19,064 nt of DNA from the NCBI GenBank assembly GCA_003521845.1, contig DPHB01000022.1, positions 4,200-23,263 of the forward strand, given 5' to 3'. The DNA comes from Oceanospirillaceae bacterium. Its GTDB lineage: Bacteria; Pseudomonadota; Gammaproteobacteria; Pseudomonadales; Balneatricaceae. The position numbers were made by a program, and so were the translations under genes. The notes below the pieces were generated by a model, which was not told where the DNA came from, did no database searches, and saw nothing but the letters and a program-made list of their open reading frames with translations. Each line of letters opens with the position of its first letter. The first letter of the stretch is position 1. This document shows, piece after piece, positions 7,512 to 13,727 of this stretch.

Positions 7512-9661
7512 TGAATAAAACCAATTCTGCTGCAAAGACCAGGACTCGTCGCTGGCGCCCTAGTGGTCAAGCCATGTTGTTCCTGCTGGTCTTATTGAGC
7601 ATGCCGCTTTTGTCCTATCGTTTTTTGGCAGAAACACGGGTGTTTATGATTGAAGGCCAGTCTCAAGCCCAAGAACAGTTGGCTCAAGGTATTGTGACCT
7701 TGTTTCAGGGCCGTGAAGATCTGCTAGAAGAGCTGCCTTATCTGGATAGCCAACAGGTGGTATTTAGTCACCCGCTTAGTAGCAAAGTCAAAGTAGATGG
7801 TTTTACCGGGGAGTGGTTAGATTTTCAGCTGTTTGCCAATCACTTTGGTAGCACTGAAGACGGTGATGAAGACGGCTATAGCCTATTGTTGGGTGAGTAC
7901 GAAGATCGTATATACGGCCTAGTGCGTATTCAGGATAACGTGACTAAGCTGCGTCAGTGGGGTAATAAACAGTTGGATCGCAGTGATCACTTGCGACTGT
8001 CTTTGCCGGATCGCAATGGTAACGAGCGGCGCTTAATTATTGTGGCAACTGAACCCGGTAAAATGGAAGTCTGGTATGTTAAAGATGACTGGGCTACGTC
8101 CTTGTACCGCAACCCCTCTTCTTCATTTATCATTCAGGCGGTGATGCGGCCTCTCGTGGATGGTTATCTGGTTGAATTTGCTTTGCCCAGGTACTTCCTT
8201 AATGAGCGTCAGGAGTTTGGTCTTGCCGTGGCTGATGTGGATAGTGACGACGGCACCATGCGCCACCTAAAAACCCTAGTTGGCTCCGAAACCAACATCG
8301 AAAGCCACTACAACTTGCTGGCCATGCGTTCTCCAGAAGCCAATAAAATCTTGGCTAGTTTGGATCGCGCTAACTCACAAATAATCATCTACGACAAACA
8401 GTTGCGGGTGAGGGCCAGCGTGGGCAAACTGGCTACCAGTGTACCTGAGTCATTGCAGCCGACGACCATAGTTGAGCGTATGCAGGGTTGGTTAAATAGT
8501 GCTTTGGATTGGTTTGTTGCCATTCCTACTTACCTTAGTAGTTCGCAAGAAGCTAGCCAAGAACGTCGCCTGTTAAACCAGGCTTTAGGTAACGAGTTTG
8601 CTAGTGGTCGTTGGCACCGTAGTGCCAAGGAAGAAGTGTTGGCCGTAGCGGCTCCTATTACCGACCATGAGGGTGCCTTGCTGGGTGTGGTTCTCATTAA
8701 GCAATCTACAGCTCAAATACTCAAGCTACAGCGTCGGGCTATGGAAAATATCACCATGCTTAGCTTTGCTACTATGGTGGTCATGCTGATGGTGTTGTTG
8801 GCCTACTCGTGGCGGCAGGCCTATCGAGTACAAAGGCTAGGCCGTGAAGCCAAGGAAATTGTTGACCCAAGTGGCCGTCTGCGTACTAATCAATTGCAGA
8901 GTGAGGTGCGCTCTTCTGATCGTATTGGTGGCCTAGCGCGTAGTTTTTCTGAAGTGGTAGAGCGCCTGCACGATCACCAACAGTTTATTTCTACCATGCC
9001 TCGAACCTTGCGGCATGAGATTAACAACCCTCTTAATGCTACCATGACCTCCTTAGAAAACCTGCAGCGTCATGGTGTGGCTGATGATCAGCAACGCTAT
9101 TTGGATATTGCTCAGCGTGGGCTCATCAAGATAAGTGCCATTGTGGAAAAGTTAGCGGATGCGGCCAACCTAGAGGAAGCGTTGCAAGAAGACGACTTAG
9201 AAGCAATGAACTTGGCCTATCTAGTGGAAACCTACGTCAGCCATCAAGAGCCTTGTGGTGTCAGCGGTCAAGCCGATGTCTTGTTTGCCTGCAATGACGC
9301 CCAGATTGCGGTTGCTGGCGTGGATTATCGTGTTGAGCAAATGCTGGACAAACTACTCGACAATGCACGTGACTTTAGAGTAGCTGACAGTGCCATAGTG
9401 GTACGTTTGTACCAACAGGATCTCTATTGTTATCTAGAGGTGGAAAACCAAGGTCCACATATTCCTGAAGAGATGCAGGGTAACTTGTTTACGTCTATGG
9501 TAAGTGCGCGCCAAGGTGGTGCCGGGCAGGCCCACTTTGGCTTAGGCTTGTATGTTGTACGTATGATTGCCCTTTATCATGGTGGCGAGGTTTCAGCTCA
9601 CAATTTAGTAAATCCACAAAGCGTCATGTTTCGAGTACGCTTGCCCCTGTTGTTGGTATAA
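7511..9661 (+). CDS. pdsS: Membrane sensor histidine kinase, PdsS-like (dedicated sortase system)
   Basis: Inner-membrane sensor kinase of 716 residues, cognate partner of the regulator whose stop codon overlaps its GTG start. A membrane segment (about 20-38) is followed by a periplasmic region to about 413. Residues 93-250 look like a CBM9-type beta-sandwich: VDGFTGEW at 95-102, then LVRIQDN, DRSDHLRLSL and VEFALPRYFL in the typical order. A second membrane segment (about 414-434), a HAMP-like linker and the dimerisation/phosphotransfer helix follow, with His502 in LRHEINNPLN. The ATPase domain has the N-box LDKLLDNARD (Asn618), a weak G1 box (VENQGPHIPEEM) and FGLGLYVVRM. The periplasmic domain, the ENQGP...EEMQ..LF..MVS block and the length all match PdsS (TIGR03785) as I remember it. 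The signal sensed is unknown. No sortase gene is nearby, so the role may differ from the named system. Confidence 0.8.
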   Translation: MNKTNSAAKTRTRRWRPSGQAMLFLLVLLSMPLLSYRFLAETRVFMIEGQSQAQEQLAQGIVTLFQGREDLLEELPYLDSQQVVFSHPLSSKVKVDGFTGEWLDFQLFANHFGSTEDGDEDGYSLLLGEYEDRIYGLVRIQDNVTKLRQWGNKQLDRSDHLRLSLPDRNGNERRLIIVATEPGKMEVWYVKDDWATSLYRNPSSSFIIQAVMRPLVDGYLVEFALPRYFLNERQEFGLAVADVDSDDGTMRHLKTLVGSETNIESHYNLLAMRSPEANKILASLDRANSQIIIYDKQLRVRASVGKLATSVPESLQPTTIVERMQGWLNSALDWFVAIPTYLSSSQEASQERRLLNQALGNEFASGRWHRSAKEEVLAVAAPITDHEGALLGVVLIKQSTAQILKLQRRAMENITMLSFATMVVMLMVLLAYSWRQAYRVQRLGREAKEIVDPSGRLRTNQLQSEVRSSDRIGGLARSFSEVVERLHDHQQFISTMPRTLRHEINNPLNATMTSLENLQRHGVADDQQRYLDIAQRGLIKISAIVEKLADAANLEEALQEDDLEAMNLAYLVETYVSHQEPCGVSGQADVLFACNDAQIAVAGVDYRVEQMLDKLLDNARDFRVADSAIVVRLYQQDLYCYLEVENQGPHIPEEMQGNLFTSMVSARQGGAGQAHFGLGLYVVRMIALYHGGEVSAHNLVNPQSVMFRVRLPLLLV

Positions 9662-9678
9662 GGTTGTTGGTAAAGGAT

Positions 9679-9963
9679 ATGTGTCAGCAGCAAACAGAGA
9701 AACAACCAATCCCCATGCCGAAAGGCGTAGTAGGTCGTGGTTTGATAGGGTTGGTGAAGTTATACCGGTTGCTACTGAGCCCGATGTTAGGTGCAAACTG
9801 CCGTTATATGCCTACTTGTTCTAGCTACGCTATCGAAGCCATTAGTCTGCATGGCCCGATAAAGGGGGTAGTGATGTCTTTGTGGCGCATTGTGCGCTGC
9901 AATCCTTTCTCTCAGGGCGGTTATGACCCTGTGCCGGGAAGTGAGAAATACAAGGCGGACTAG
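9679..9963 (+). CDS. yidD: Membrane protein insertion efficiency factor YidD
   Basis: YidD is a small, membrane-associated protein that improves insertion of inner-membrane proteins by the YidC/Sec route. The family core is plain: LVKLYRLLLSPMLG, the cysteine motif NCRYMPTCSSYAIEA, GPIKGVVMSLWRIVRCNPFSQGGYDPVP. The ATG at 9679 gives 95 residues, close to family size with a slightly longer N-terminus. A TTG at 9664 and an ATG at 9715 are alternative in-frame starts, and the ribosome-binding site does not decide clearly (AAAGG is only 2 bases from 9679). The gene follows the kinase by 17 bases, so it is probably the last gene of the trpS-pdsRS run. In many proteobacteria yidD sits between rnpA and yidC, so this location is displaced. 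Confidence 0.93.
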   Translation: MCQQQTEKQPIPMPKGVVGRGLIGLVKLYRLLLSPMLGANCRYMPTCSSYAIEAISLHGPIKGVVMSLWRIVRCNPFSQGGYDPVPGSEKYKAD

Positions 9964-9974
9964 CCCGCCTTGTA
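9949..9974. terminator. Hairpin between convergent yidD and rnt
   Basis: TACAAGGCGG (9949-9958) and CCGCCTTGTA (9965-9974) form a perfect 10-bp G+C-rich stem with a 6-base loop, overlapping the yidD stop codon. No U-tract follows on either strand, so this may act as a weak or factor-assisted terminator, or as a 3' end stabiliser of both transcripts. Confidence 0.5.
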
Positions 9975-9989
9975 ATACACCAATTTGGC

Positions 9990-10619
9990 TTATTCGCTAA
10001 ATGGGAAATCATCTTCTTCTTGCCAGCCACCTAGCTGACGCCAGCGATTAACAATATGGCAAAACAGATCCGCTGTTTTTTCAGCATCGTATAGCGCACT
10101 ATGCGCTTCACGGTTGCTAAAGGGGATTTCGGCGGCATGACAAGCTTTGGCGAGAACGGTCTGGCCAAAAGCCAAGCCAGCAAGGGTGGCAGTGTCAAAG
10201 GTAGAGAAGGGGTGGAAAGGGTTGCGTTTGTGCTGCGTACGTTGCGCTGCAGCATTGACAAAGCCGATGTCAAAGGCTGCATTGTGGCCAACCAGAATAG
10301 CGCGTTTACAGCCGGCGGCTTTTACTGCCTTGCGAATAGGCTTAAAAATTTTGTCGAGGGCATCTTTTTCAGCTAAGGCTTGGCGATCTGGGTCAAATGG
10401 ATCAATGCCAGTGAACTCCAGAGCAGCCGCTTCTAAATTAGCACCTTCAAAAGGTGCAACATTGGCTTGTACCGAGTCACTTATGTATAGCAGACCATCT
10501 TCGTCCATGTCGATGATGACCGCGGCAATATCAAGTAGGGCGTCGGTAGCATTGTTAAAACCTGCCGTTTCAACATCGACGATGACTGGCAAATAGCCTC
10601 GAAAGCGTTCAGAAATCAT
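9990..10619 (-). CDS. rnt: Ribonuclease T
   Basis: RNase T is a dimeric 3'-5' exoribonuclease of the DEDDh class that trims the CCA end of tRNA and matures the 3' ends of 5S, 23S and other stable RNAs. The catalytic set is complete: Asp15 and Glu17 in VDVETAGF, Asp117 in HNAAFD, His173 and Asp178 in HSALYDAEKT. KRNPFHPFSTFDTATLAGLA and VNRWRQLGGW are family hallmarks, and 209 residues is the normal length. ATG at 10619 is preceded by AAGGAT at 9 bases. It lies 12 bases behind pyrC, so the two form an operon, as in Pseudomonas from memory. Confidence 0.97.
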   Translation of the reverse strand: MISERFRGYLPVIVDVETAGFNNATDALLDIAAVIIDMDEDGLLYISDSVQANVAPFEGANLEAAALEFTGIDPFDPDRQALAEKDALDKIFKPIRKAVKAAGCKRAILVGHNAAFDIGFVNAAAQRTQHKRNPFHPFSTFDTATLAGLAFGQTVLAKACHAAEIPFSNREAHSALYDAEKTADLFCHIVNRWRQLGGWQEEDDFPFSE

Positions 10620-10631
10620 GCTAAATAATCC

Positions 10632-11663
10632 TTAATCCTGCAGTTTCCAGTGCAGAGTTTCGCCTGCGCCAAGAGGGATGATGGTGTCGCCAGCGTATTC
10701 CAAGCTGGCAGGGATTTGCCAATCTTGTTTCACTAGGGTGATGGTTTTACTGTTTATAGGTAGGCCGTAGAAGTTTGCGCCGTTCAGACTGGCAAAGGCC
10801 TCTAGTTTGTCTAGAATACCAAGCTCTTCAAAAGTTTGGGCGTAGAGTTCAATAGCCGCAGGTGATGAATAGCAGCCAGCGCAACCACAGGCGCTTTCTT
10901 TGGCCCCTTGGGCATGAGGGGCCGAATCGGTACCGAGGAAAAAGCGCGAATTGCCACTTATCACGGCATCTTGCAGGGCTTGTTGGTGCGTATTACGTTT
11001 TAGTACTGGCAAGCAGTAAAGGTGAGGCTTTACACCGCCTACTAACAAATGGTTGCGGTTATACATCAAGTGTTGTGGCGTGATGGTAGCCGCAACGTTA
11101 TCACTCGCTTGTTGTACAAAGTGGGCCGCTTCTTTGGTGGTGATGTGTTCAAACACCAAGCGTAAATTCGGGAAGCGGGCCAGCAATGGCACCAGTTGGC
11201 TGTCGATAAAACCTTTTTCACGGTCAAAGATATCAACGTCAGCATGGGTGATTTCACCATGTACCAACAAAGGCATACCCAGTTCTTCCATGGCGGCGAT
11301 GGCATCAAAAACTTTGTCCATGGCGGTGACACCTGCGGCAGAGTTAGTCGTCGCGCCAGCGGGGTAGAGTTTAACCGCTTTGACAATGCCGGAAGCGTGA
11401 GCTTCACGAATGTCGGCAGCACTGGTTTGATCTGTCAGGTACAGAGTCATCAGGCTTTCTAAACTAGTCCCTTGGGCATCTAACCTAGACTTGTATGCCT
11501 GTGCTAGAGCGGTGTTGGTCACTGGTGGTGTCAGGTTAGGCATAATGATGGCGCGACCAAACTGGCGAGCAGAATCTTGTACTGTACGGGCCAATACAGG
11601 GCCATCGCGCAGATGTAGGTGCCAATCATCAGGTTGAACAAGGGTAAGAGTCTGTGCCGTCAT
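10632..11663 (-). CDS. pyrC: Dihydroorotase (class II)
   Basis: PyrC closes N-carbamoyl-aspartate to dihydroorotate, the third step of pyrimidine synthesis, in the cytosol. Metal ligands are visible: His15 and His17 in DDWHLHLRDG, the carbamylated Lys98 in VKLYPAGATTNS, the later histidines in LVHGEITHAD and FEHITTKEA, and the Asp of FLGTDSAPHA. SACGCAGCY matches the cysteine-rich segment of the E. coli type. The start at 11663 gives 343 residues beginning MTAQTLTLVQPDDWH, with AGAAGG 6 bases upstream. An in-frame ATG at 11705 would add 14 residues not expected in the family. The stop is 12 bases before rnt. The gene is divergent from argG, with a good promoter about 80 bases upstream. Confidence 0.97.
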   Translation of the reverse strand: MTAQTLTLVQPDDWHLHLRDGPVLARTVQDSARQFGRAIIMPNLTPPVTNTALAQAYKSRLDAQGTSLESLMTLYLTDQTSAADIREAHASGIVKAVKLYPAGATTNSAAGVTAMDKVFDAIAAMEELGMPLLVHGEITHADVDIFDREKGFIDSQLVPLLARFPNLRLVFEHITTKEAAHFVQQASDNVAATITPQHLMYNRNHLLVGGVKPHLYCLPVLKRNTHQQALQDAVISGNSRFFLGTDSAPHAQGAKESACGCAGCYSSPAAIELYAQTFEELGILDKLEAFASLNGANFYGLPINSKTITLVKQDWQIPASLEYAGDTIIPLGAGETLHWKLQD

Positions 11664-11743
11664 AGGGTGCCTTCTAATAAAACCATATCTGTGCAGCAAA
11701 ATCAAAGCTATACAGGAGCAGTAGGGTGGAATAATTGGCGGCT

Positions 11744-11773
11744 ATTTTAACAGCAAAGTGGGTGGCTTGTCAG
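11744..11773 (-). promoter_or_regulatory. Promoter for pyrC-rnt
   Basis: On the minus strand CTGACA (11773-11768, five of six to -35), an 18-base spacer and TAAAAT (11749-11744, five of six to -10) predict transcription from about 11737, giving a leader near 74 bases. I cannot see a clear pyrimidine-sensing attenuator in the leader. Confidence 0.6.
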
Positions 11774-11878
11774 ATAAGCTTTGCTGTTGTTTCTAAAGGA
11801 TTATTGTTACTGATTGAGGTTAGACTTATAGAGTAGAATTAATACGCATGATGACGTTACTTATTGGTCATAAAAGCG

Positions 11879-11884
11879 TATAAT
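11879..11884 (+). promoter_or_regulatory. Putative -10 element for argG
   Basis: A perfect TATAAT lies 67 bases before the argG start, but no good -35 is found at 16-18 bases upstream (best, GTTACT at 11856-11861, matches three of six). A consensus -10 with a poor -35 may mean activator dependence. I did not find a convincing ArgR box. Confidence 0.45.
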
Positions 11885-11950
11885 TTCGCCTTGGTTTTTC
11901 TACGTACAGCAAGGGCTGTGCGCTTTGAGCATATCATTAGGATGGAATTC

Positions 11951-13171
11951 ATGTCTGAAATTAACAAAGTTGTATTAGCCTACTCTGGTGGCCTGGATAC
12001 GTCTGTAATCGTTAAGTGGTTGCAGGAAACTTATAACTGTGAAGTCGTTACCTTTACCGCCGACCTTGGTCAGGGTGAAGAAGTCGAGCCAGCACGCGCC
12101 AAAGCCGAAGCTTTGGGTGTGAAGGAAATTTACATTGAAGATTTGCGCGAAGAATTTGTACGTGACTTTGTTTACCCTATGTTTCGTGCCAACGCCGTAT
12201 ACGAAGGCGAGTATCTGCTAGGAACTTCTATTGCGCGTCCATTGATTGCTAAGCGTCTTATTGAAATCGCTAATGACACGGGCGCAGATGCCATCTCTCA
12301 CGGTGCCACTGGTAAAGGTAATGATCAGGTACGTTTCGAGCTAGGCGCCTATGCATTGAAGCCTGGTGTACAAGTGATTGCGCCTTGGCGAGAGTGGGAT
12401 TTAAGCTCCCGTGAAAGCTTGGTTAACTACTGTGAAACTAACGGCATTGATGTTGACTTCAAGAAGAAGAAAAGCTCTCCTTACTCCATGGATGCTAACT
12501 TGTTGCACATCTCTTACGAAAGTGGCTTGTTGGAAGACCCATGGGCCGAAGCGGAAGAAGAAATGTGGCGCTGGAGCGTATCCCCTGAAGCCGCACCTGA
12601 TGTAGCGACTTACATGGAGTTGACCTACGAGAAGGGTGACATTGTGGCTATTGATGGCGAAGCCATGAGCCCGGCGACTGTGCTAGAAACGCTAAATGAA
12701 ATTGGTGGTGCTAATGGCATCGGCCGTCTAGATATCGTTGAAAACCGTTACGTAGGCATGAAGTCGCGTGGCTGTTACGAAACACCTGGTGGCACTATCA
12801 TGTTGCGCGCCCACCGTGCTATCGAATCCATTACTTTGGATCGTGAAGCGGCCCATCTAAAAGATGAAATCATGCCTAAGTATGCCAAGGTTGTTTACAA
12901 CGGCTACTGGTGGTCTGAAGAGCGCCAAATGATGCAAGCGATGATTGACCGTTCGCAGGAATATGTGAACGGTGTAGTACGTTTAAAGCTGTATAAGGGT
13001 AACGTTGACGTGGTAGGCCGTAAGTCTAACGACAGCTTATTTGATGAAGCTATGGCGACTATGGAAGATGATGCCGGTGCATACGATCAGCAAGATGCGG
13101 CAGGCTTTATAAAGTTAAATGCCTTGCGTATGCGTATCGAGGCCAGCAAGGGTCGCGATCTGCTGAAGTAA
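11951..13171 (+). CDS. argG: Argininosuccinate synthase
   Basis: ArgG joins citrulline and aspartate with ATP cleavage to argininosuccinate, the penultimate step of arginine synthesis. The N-type ATP pyrophosphatase P-loop is at residues 10-18 (AYSGGLDTS). TSIARPLIAKR, SHGATGKGNDQVRFE, and APWREWDL follow, then EIGGANGIGRLDIVENRYVGMKSRG and TPGGTIM, all strongly conserved in the family. The 406-residue protein starts at the ATG at 11951, preceded by AGGATGG. The frame is open 29 codons further upstream, but that extension covers the promoter -10 and has no family similarity. It is followed by two hairpins, the second a clear terminator. Confidence 0.98.
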   Translation: MSEINKVVLAYSGGLDTSVIVKWLQETYNCEVVTFTADLGQGEEVEPARAKAEALGVKEIYIEDLREEFVRDFVYPMFRANAVYEGEYLLGTSIARPLIAKRLIEIANDTGADAISHGATGKGNDQVRFELGAYALKPGVQVIAPWREWDLSSRESLVNYCETNGIDVDFKKKKSSPYSMDANLLHISYESGLLEDPWAEAEEEMWRWSVSPEAAPDVATYMELTYEKGDIVAIDGEAMSPATVLETLNEIGGANGIGRLDIVENRYVGMKSRGCYETPGGTIMLRAHRAIESITLDREAAHLKDEIMPKYAKVVYNGYWWSEERQMMQAMIDRSQEYVNGVVRLKLYKGNVDVVGRKSNDSLFDEAMATMEDDAGAYDQQDAAGFIKLNALRMRIEASKGRDLLK

Positions 13172-13175
13172 GGTT

Positions 13176-13207
13176 ATAAACCTAGTCCATTGCTGGATTA
13201 GGCTTAT
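13176..13207 (+). repeat. Hairpin directly after argG
   Basis: CCTAGTCCA (13181-13189) pairs with TGGATTAGG (13194-13202) over a TTGC loop with one G:U pair, and ATAA/TTAT extend the stem outward after one mismatch. There is no T-run, so it is a 3' hairpin upstream of the true terminator. Its outer sequence resembles the hairpin at 18421-18445. Confidence 0.5.
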
Positions 13208-13214
13208 GAAATTT

Positions 13215-13252
13215 AAAAAGAGACCCACGTTTTTACGTCAGTCTCTTTTTTT
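13215..13252 (+). terminator. Rho-independent terminator of argG
   Basis: AAAAAGAGAC (13215-13224) pairs with GTCTCTTTTT (13241-13250), with an inner ACGT/ACGT stem around a TTTT loop. The stem ends in seven T (13246-13252). Confidence 0.85.
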
Positions 13253-13342
13253 GTACTTAAAATTAGATCTAATAGGTAGTATTAATAGCCCAGATAATAG
13301 CAAAATAGAGTGAATTTCCATTTTTTCTCCATTATTGGTGCA

Positions 13343-13370
13343 TTGTTTATCCATCTTATGGGACTTTAAT
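13343..13370 (+). promoter_or_regulatory. Candidate promoter for the 62-codon gene
   Basis: TTGTTT (13343-13348) and TTTAAT (13365-13370, five of six to -10) with a 16-base spacer would start transcription near 13377, about 22 bases before the ATG. It lies after the argG terminator, consistent with a separate unit. The region is AT-rich, so chance matches are possible. Confidence 0.4.
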
Positions 13371-13398
13371 AGGTAGTGACAGTGACAAGGAGCCACTT

Positions 13399-13587
13399 AT
13401 GCAATGTTTCATCCCTTTTTCCGAGGAACTGGTAGAGCAACACCCTGAGCTCATGAAGGCCAGCCTAGTACCCTATCGAGAAGAATTCATGGATAACGCT
13501 ATGAAGTTCGAGGTACTAACCCCTGCAGAAGCAGCCAATATGGAAAGCACTGGCTTTTGTGGTAAAGAAAAATTGCAAGCTTTGTAA
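13399..13587 (+). CDS. Small protein of unknown function, 62 residues
   Basis: I do not recognise this protein. Several features argue that it is a real gene: an AAGGAG ribosome-binding site (13387-13392) 6 bases before the ATG, a preceding argG terminator, a candidate promoter, and a strong terminator starting 56 bases after the stop. The protein is acidic and probably soluble, with no signal peptide or membrane segment. It contains two cysteines (Cys3 and Cys54), an N-terminal CFIPFSEELVEQHPELM stretch that looks helical, and a proline-bounded LTPAEAANM helix near the C-terminus. Cys3 with Cys54 could bind a metal or form a disulfide, but two cysteines alone are not evidence. Neighbours (argG, rhlE) give no functional hint. 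Confidence 0.75.
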   Translation: MQCFIPFSEELVEQHPELMKASLVPYREEFMDNAMKFEVLTPAEAANMESTGFCGKEKLQAL

Positions 13588-13643
13588 TATTTATTGAACT
13601 TTTGGGAAATATCCCACTCCAAGTAGTATATCAGCAAGACAGC

Positions 13644-13700
13644 ATGCCCTTACAAGTTAACCGCTTCCCCTTCGAGTTAACCTGTAGAGGGCATTTTTTT
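13644..13700 (+). terminator. Long-stem terminator after the 62-codon gene
   Basis: ATGCCCT (13644-13650) pairs with AGGGCAT (13688-13694). An inner ACA/TGT and a perfect GTTAAC/GTTAAC arm (13656-13661, 13676-13681) continue the stem around a 14-base loop. Seven T end the structure (13694-13700). No A-run precedes it, so it acts on the plus strand; rhlE, converging from the other side, has no separate terminator that I can see. Confidence 0.8.
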
Positions 13701-13727
13701 GCCTTTTATTTGTCTATCTATTACCCA

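Noticed and set aside
10147..10596. 149-codon plus-strand open frame opposite rnt
   Set aside because: It lies wholly antisense to RNase T, whose complete catalytic set is clear, and has no family resemblance or ribosome-binding site.
11066..11422. 118-codon minus-strand frame inside pyrC in another reading frame
   Set aside because: Shadow of pyrC, which is complete and conserved in its own frame.
11664..11705. In-frame upstream extension of pyrC
   Set aside because: The extra 14 residues cover the AGAAGG ribosome-binding site and are absent from the family.
11864..11950. In-frame upstream extension of argG
   Set aside because: It spans the TATAAT element and encodes residues not found in argininosuccinate synthases; the start at 11951 has a ribosome-binding site.
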